Source: Tetrahymena thermophila SB210 (Eukaryota > Ciliophora > Oligohymenophorea > Hymenostomatida > Tetrahymenidae). From it: a DNA stretch of 64,000 nucleotides. Below the pieces are notes generated by a model. That model did no database searches. It saw only the letters and a list, made by a program, of their open reading frames with translations, and was not told where the DNA came from. The stretch's first letter is position 1. Each line of letters opens with the position of its first letter. The position numbers were made by a program, and so were the translations under genes. The stretch is from positions 806,001 to 870,000 of the forward strand of contig NW_002476507.1 in assembly GCF_000189635.1 (NCBI RefSeq). Direction: 5' to 3'. Below are positions 61,824 through 64,000 of the stretch, piece by piece.

Positions 61824-64000
61824 TCATGACACAGTTTTTACTTTTAAGATATCACTTTAATCTTAATCCTCTTCTTCACTTCCCATTACGACTATAACTT
61901 TATTCCCCTTCTTACATAAATTTAATTCTTTAGCACGATTGATAGCATAATCTATAAGCTTTTCAATACCTAAATTTTAAGAGTTGAATTATTAACAAGA
62001 TATTCAAAATATTTTTCATAGAATATAGAAAATAAAATGTAACCTTAAAACGAAGGAACTTTGAGACTAATAATGCCATGGCTTAAGGTTAAAGCTTTGA
62101 TTGTTCCAGGTTCATTGCTTACAACAATCACGTGAGCTGTTGGTCTATATTTAGATATTAATCTAGCCATCTCTCCATACATTGTAAAAACAACAATAAT
62201 AGGTGCTTTTAAATCAAAACTCATTTATACTGCACTAGTTGCCATACTCTCAGTGTCAGAAATTTCTCTAATTTTATAAAATTGGATATCAAATTACTTA
62301 AAAAAAAATTTCTTTTAATTAAATATTTTATTTTAAAATAAAGTTTAAATGAAGGAAAAATTTAATTTCTTTTATATTTATTATATTGACCTTATCAGTT
62401 TTGTTCTTTTGAAAAAGTTGTCTGCATTATTGTAACACATTTCTGCTTCTCTAGCAATTTAAGAGGTAATTTCGACACATTCACAAGGATATTACCCTAC
62501 AGATGTTTCTGTAGATAGCATGACAGCATCTGTGCCATCTAAAACTGCATTAGCTACATCACTAGCTTCAGCTCTAGTTGGTCTTGGATTTTTTACCATA
62601 CTTTCCATCATCTATGTTGCAGTAATTACAGGTTTACCAACCTTTTTATATTAAAATGAGCAATTATATAACATTCAAAATATTATATTTACTTCAAGAC
62701 AGCGATCTATCATCCATTTTTAGGCAACGAAAACTTTCTATGCTGGGATGACCATACCTAAGTCACCTCTTTTATTTAAAAAAATAAAAATTAATAAAGA
62801 ATTTACTTTTCATGCCTAGATTAAAATAAAATCTTAAATTAAGCTTTATTTAAAATTAATAAATGATCATTTTTTCATGCTAAGATTTAAATAAAACCTT
62901 AAAATAAATAAATAATTAAACAATTAACTAAATAATTAAACTGCTTAGTCGATTTAATTTATTACAAACAAAATAAATTAATAGTATTAATGATTATACA
63001 TACCTTGCTACCATAATACCATCAGAACTTTTTAAAATATCTTCAAAGTTCTCCATACCTTCTATATTTTCAATTTTTGCTATGATTTTAATATGCTCCC
63101 CTCTAGGAGATAAAAGATCTCTTACATATTCAATATCTTCCCCACTACGTACGAAAGATACAGCTATAAAATCTACACCTTTTTCTAATCCTTATGAAAT
63201 GATAAAATCTTCATCTATTAGTATTAATTAAAATTATTAATCATTTTTAAATTGTATTATGAAAATACCTTCTTCACTTATTGTTGGCAAATCTATTTTA
63301 ACACCTGGAAGTCTTACATTTTTTACTTCGTTTAAAATTCCCTCATTTTCAAACTAGACAACAATATCAGACTTTTATTTATTAAAAATAAATTAATTTT
63401 AATTTAATAATTAATATTTTGTTTAGCTTTTATGCTAATTAATGAATTCATTTTTTATGTAAAAGTGTAAGTAAATTAAGTTTATTAAAATAAAAAAGAG
63501 TAAAGTAATGTTTACCTCATTTACTTCAACAACATGAGAATATATTGTATTATCTGATAATAACACATGTTATCCAACTTAAACTAATTTTGAAAGAGCT
63601 ATAGAACAACCTATCCCTTACTCATCTCCTTCATATTCTGGCTGCTCATCCACTTTTTATATTAAAAATCTATTAAAAGCTGTTAATAAAATTGCAAGTT
63701 TGCAATTTAGTATTCAATATAAAGTTGGAAAAAATAAGTTGCTGTGACTTAATTTAAAAAAATATATTTTCAATTATTTTATTTTCTATTTTTTAGTAAT
63801 ATAATGCTAAGAAAGACCATTTGAAGCCATAAAAACTATTATAATAAATAGTTCATCTAATTTATCAGATTACTGTTATGATATTATATTCTATTAAAAG
63901 TAAGAAGATAATTTATAAAAGACTTGCTTACTTATTTTTAATTTTTATCCTTTCTTTATTTCAATAGGTTTTTTATCCTTTAGTAAAGAAGTTCTAATAT
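61824..64000 (-). CDS. Pyruvate kinase, 5' part beyond the window
   Basis: Multi-exon gene ending at TGA 61824; the start lies past 64000. In order from the window edge: [20 protein letters not shown] and [20 protein letters not shown] (B domain); [20 protein letters not shown] then [52 protein letters not shown] (active-site KIEN), [68 protein letters not shown] and [13 protein letters not shown]; then the C-terminal domain [33 protein letters not shown] and [20 protein letters not shown]. All the catalytic signatures of pyruvate kinase (phosphoenolpyruvate plus ADP to pyruvate plus ATP, cytosolic glycolysis) are present. The ATQMMESM and ETSVG motifs are canonical. An acidic, D/E-rich tail precedes the stop. 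Confidence 0.96.

Noticed and set aside
1-64000. Search for virus-like elements, transposases, LTRs and CRISPR arrays
   Set aside because: No integrase, reverse transcriptase, capsid, transposase motif or terminal repeat was recognised; only simple microsatellites were found.

Overview
The window reads as macronuclear DNA of an oligohymenophorean ciliate, most likely Tetrahymena or a close relative. It is extremely AT-rich. Every convincing gene uses TAA and TAG as sense codons (glutamine) and ends only at TGA. Coding blocks are separated by short AT-rich GT...AG introns, mostly about 50-200 bases, longer than the roughly 20-34-base introns of Paramecium. There is no operon structure. ORFs called with the standard code are mostly fragments or antisense shadows of the real genes, so the coordinates here come from re-reading the sequence in the ciliate code and joining exons by eye. 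Exon borders are therefore approximate, while starts and TGA stops are usually firm.

Left part (1-16 kb): a WD/beta-propeller-like protein (266-1779, -), a SAXO-like axonemal microtubule protein (2416-5036, -), a small TOG/HEAT-like protein (7225-8226, -), a coiled-coil protein (8834-10198, -), and a large uncharacterised ciliate protein on the + strand (11584-14984).

Middle (15.8-40 kb): an unknown small protein (15888-16564, -), a tRNA-Ser(AGA) (16633-16712, -), a 606-residue intronless unknown protein (17034-18854, -), a multi-exon coiled-coil protein (19839-23470, -), calcineurin B (24536-25039, -), a coiled-coil protein with a C-terminal CxxC (26026-28946, +), a PEX11-like peroxisome factor (29402-30722, -), a 1,066-residue Q/N-rich protein (32272-35472, +), a MurQ/GKRP-type SIS protein (36262-38013, +) and a secreted-type glutaminyl cyclase (38532-39452, -).

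Right part (40-64 kb): a DHHC palmitoyltransferase with an enormous Q/N-rich insert (40168-43949, -), a RING/B-box/coiled-coil protein (45504-47695, +), an ABITRAM (Simiate/FAM206) homologue (47870-48774, -), a 12-kb IP3-receptor-like calcium release channel (49195-61200, -), and the C-terminal two thirds of pyruvate kinase (61824 to the window end, -).

The genes do not form a single pathway. Themes are calcium signalling (calcineurin B, the IP3R-like channel), cilia/microtubules (SAXO-like, TOG-like, several coiled-coil proteins) and ordinary metabolism (pyruvate kinase, PEX11, SIS-domain sugar-phosphate protein). No virus-like element, CRISPR array or transposase was seen. The most interesting items are the divergent pore of the IP3R-like channel, the roughly 850-residue insert in the DHHC enzyme, and two or three well-conserved-looking proteins with no recognisable family.
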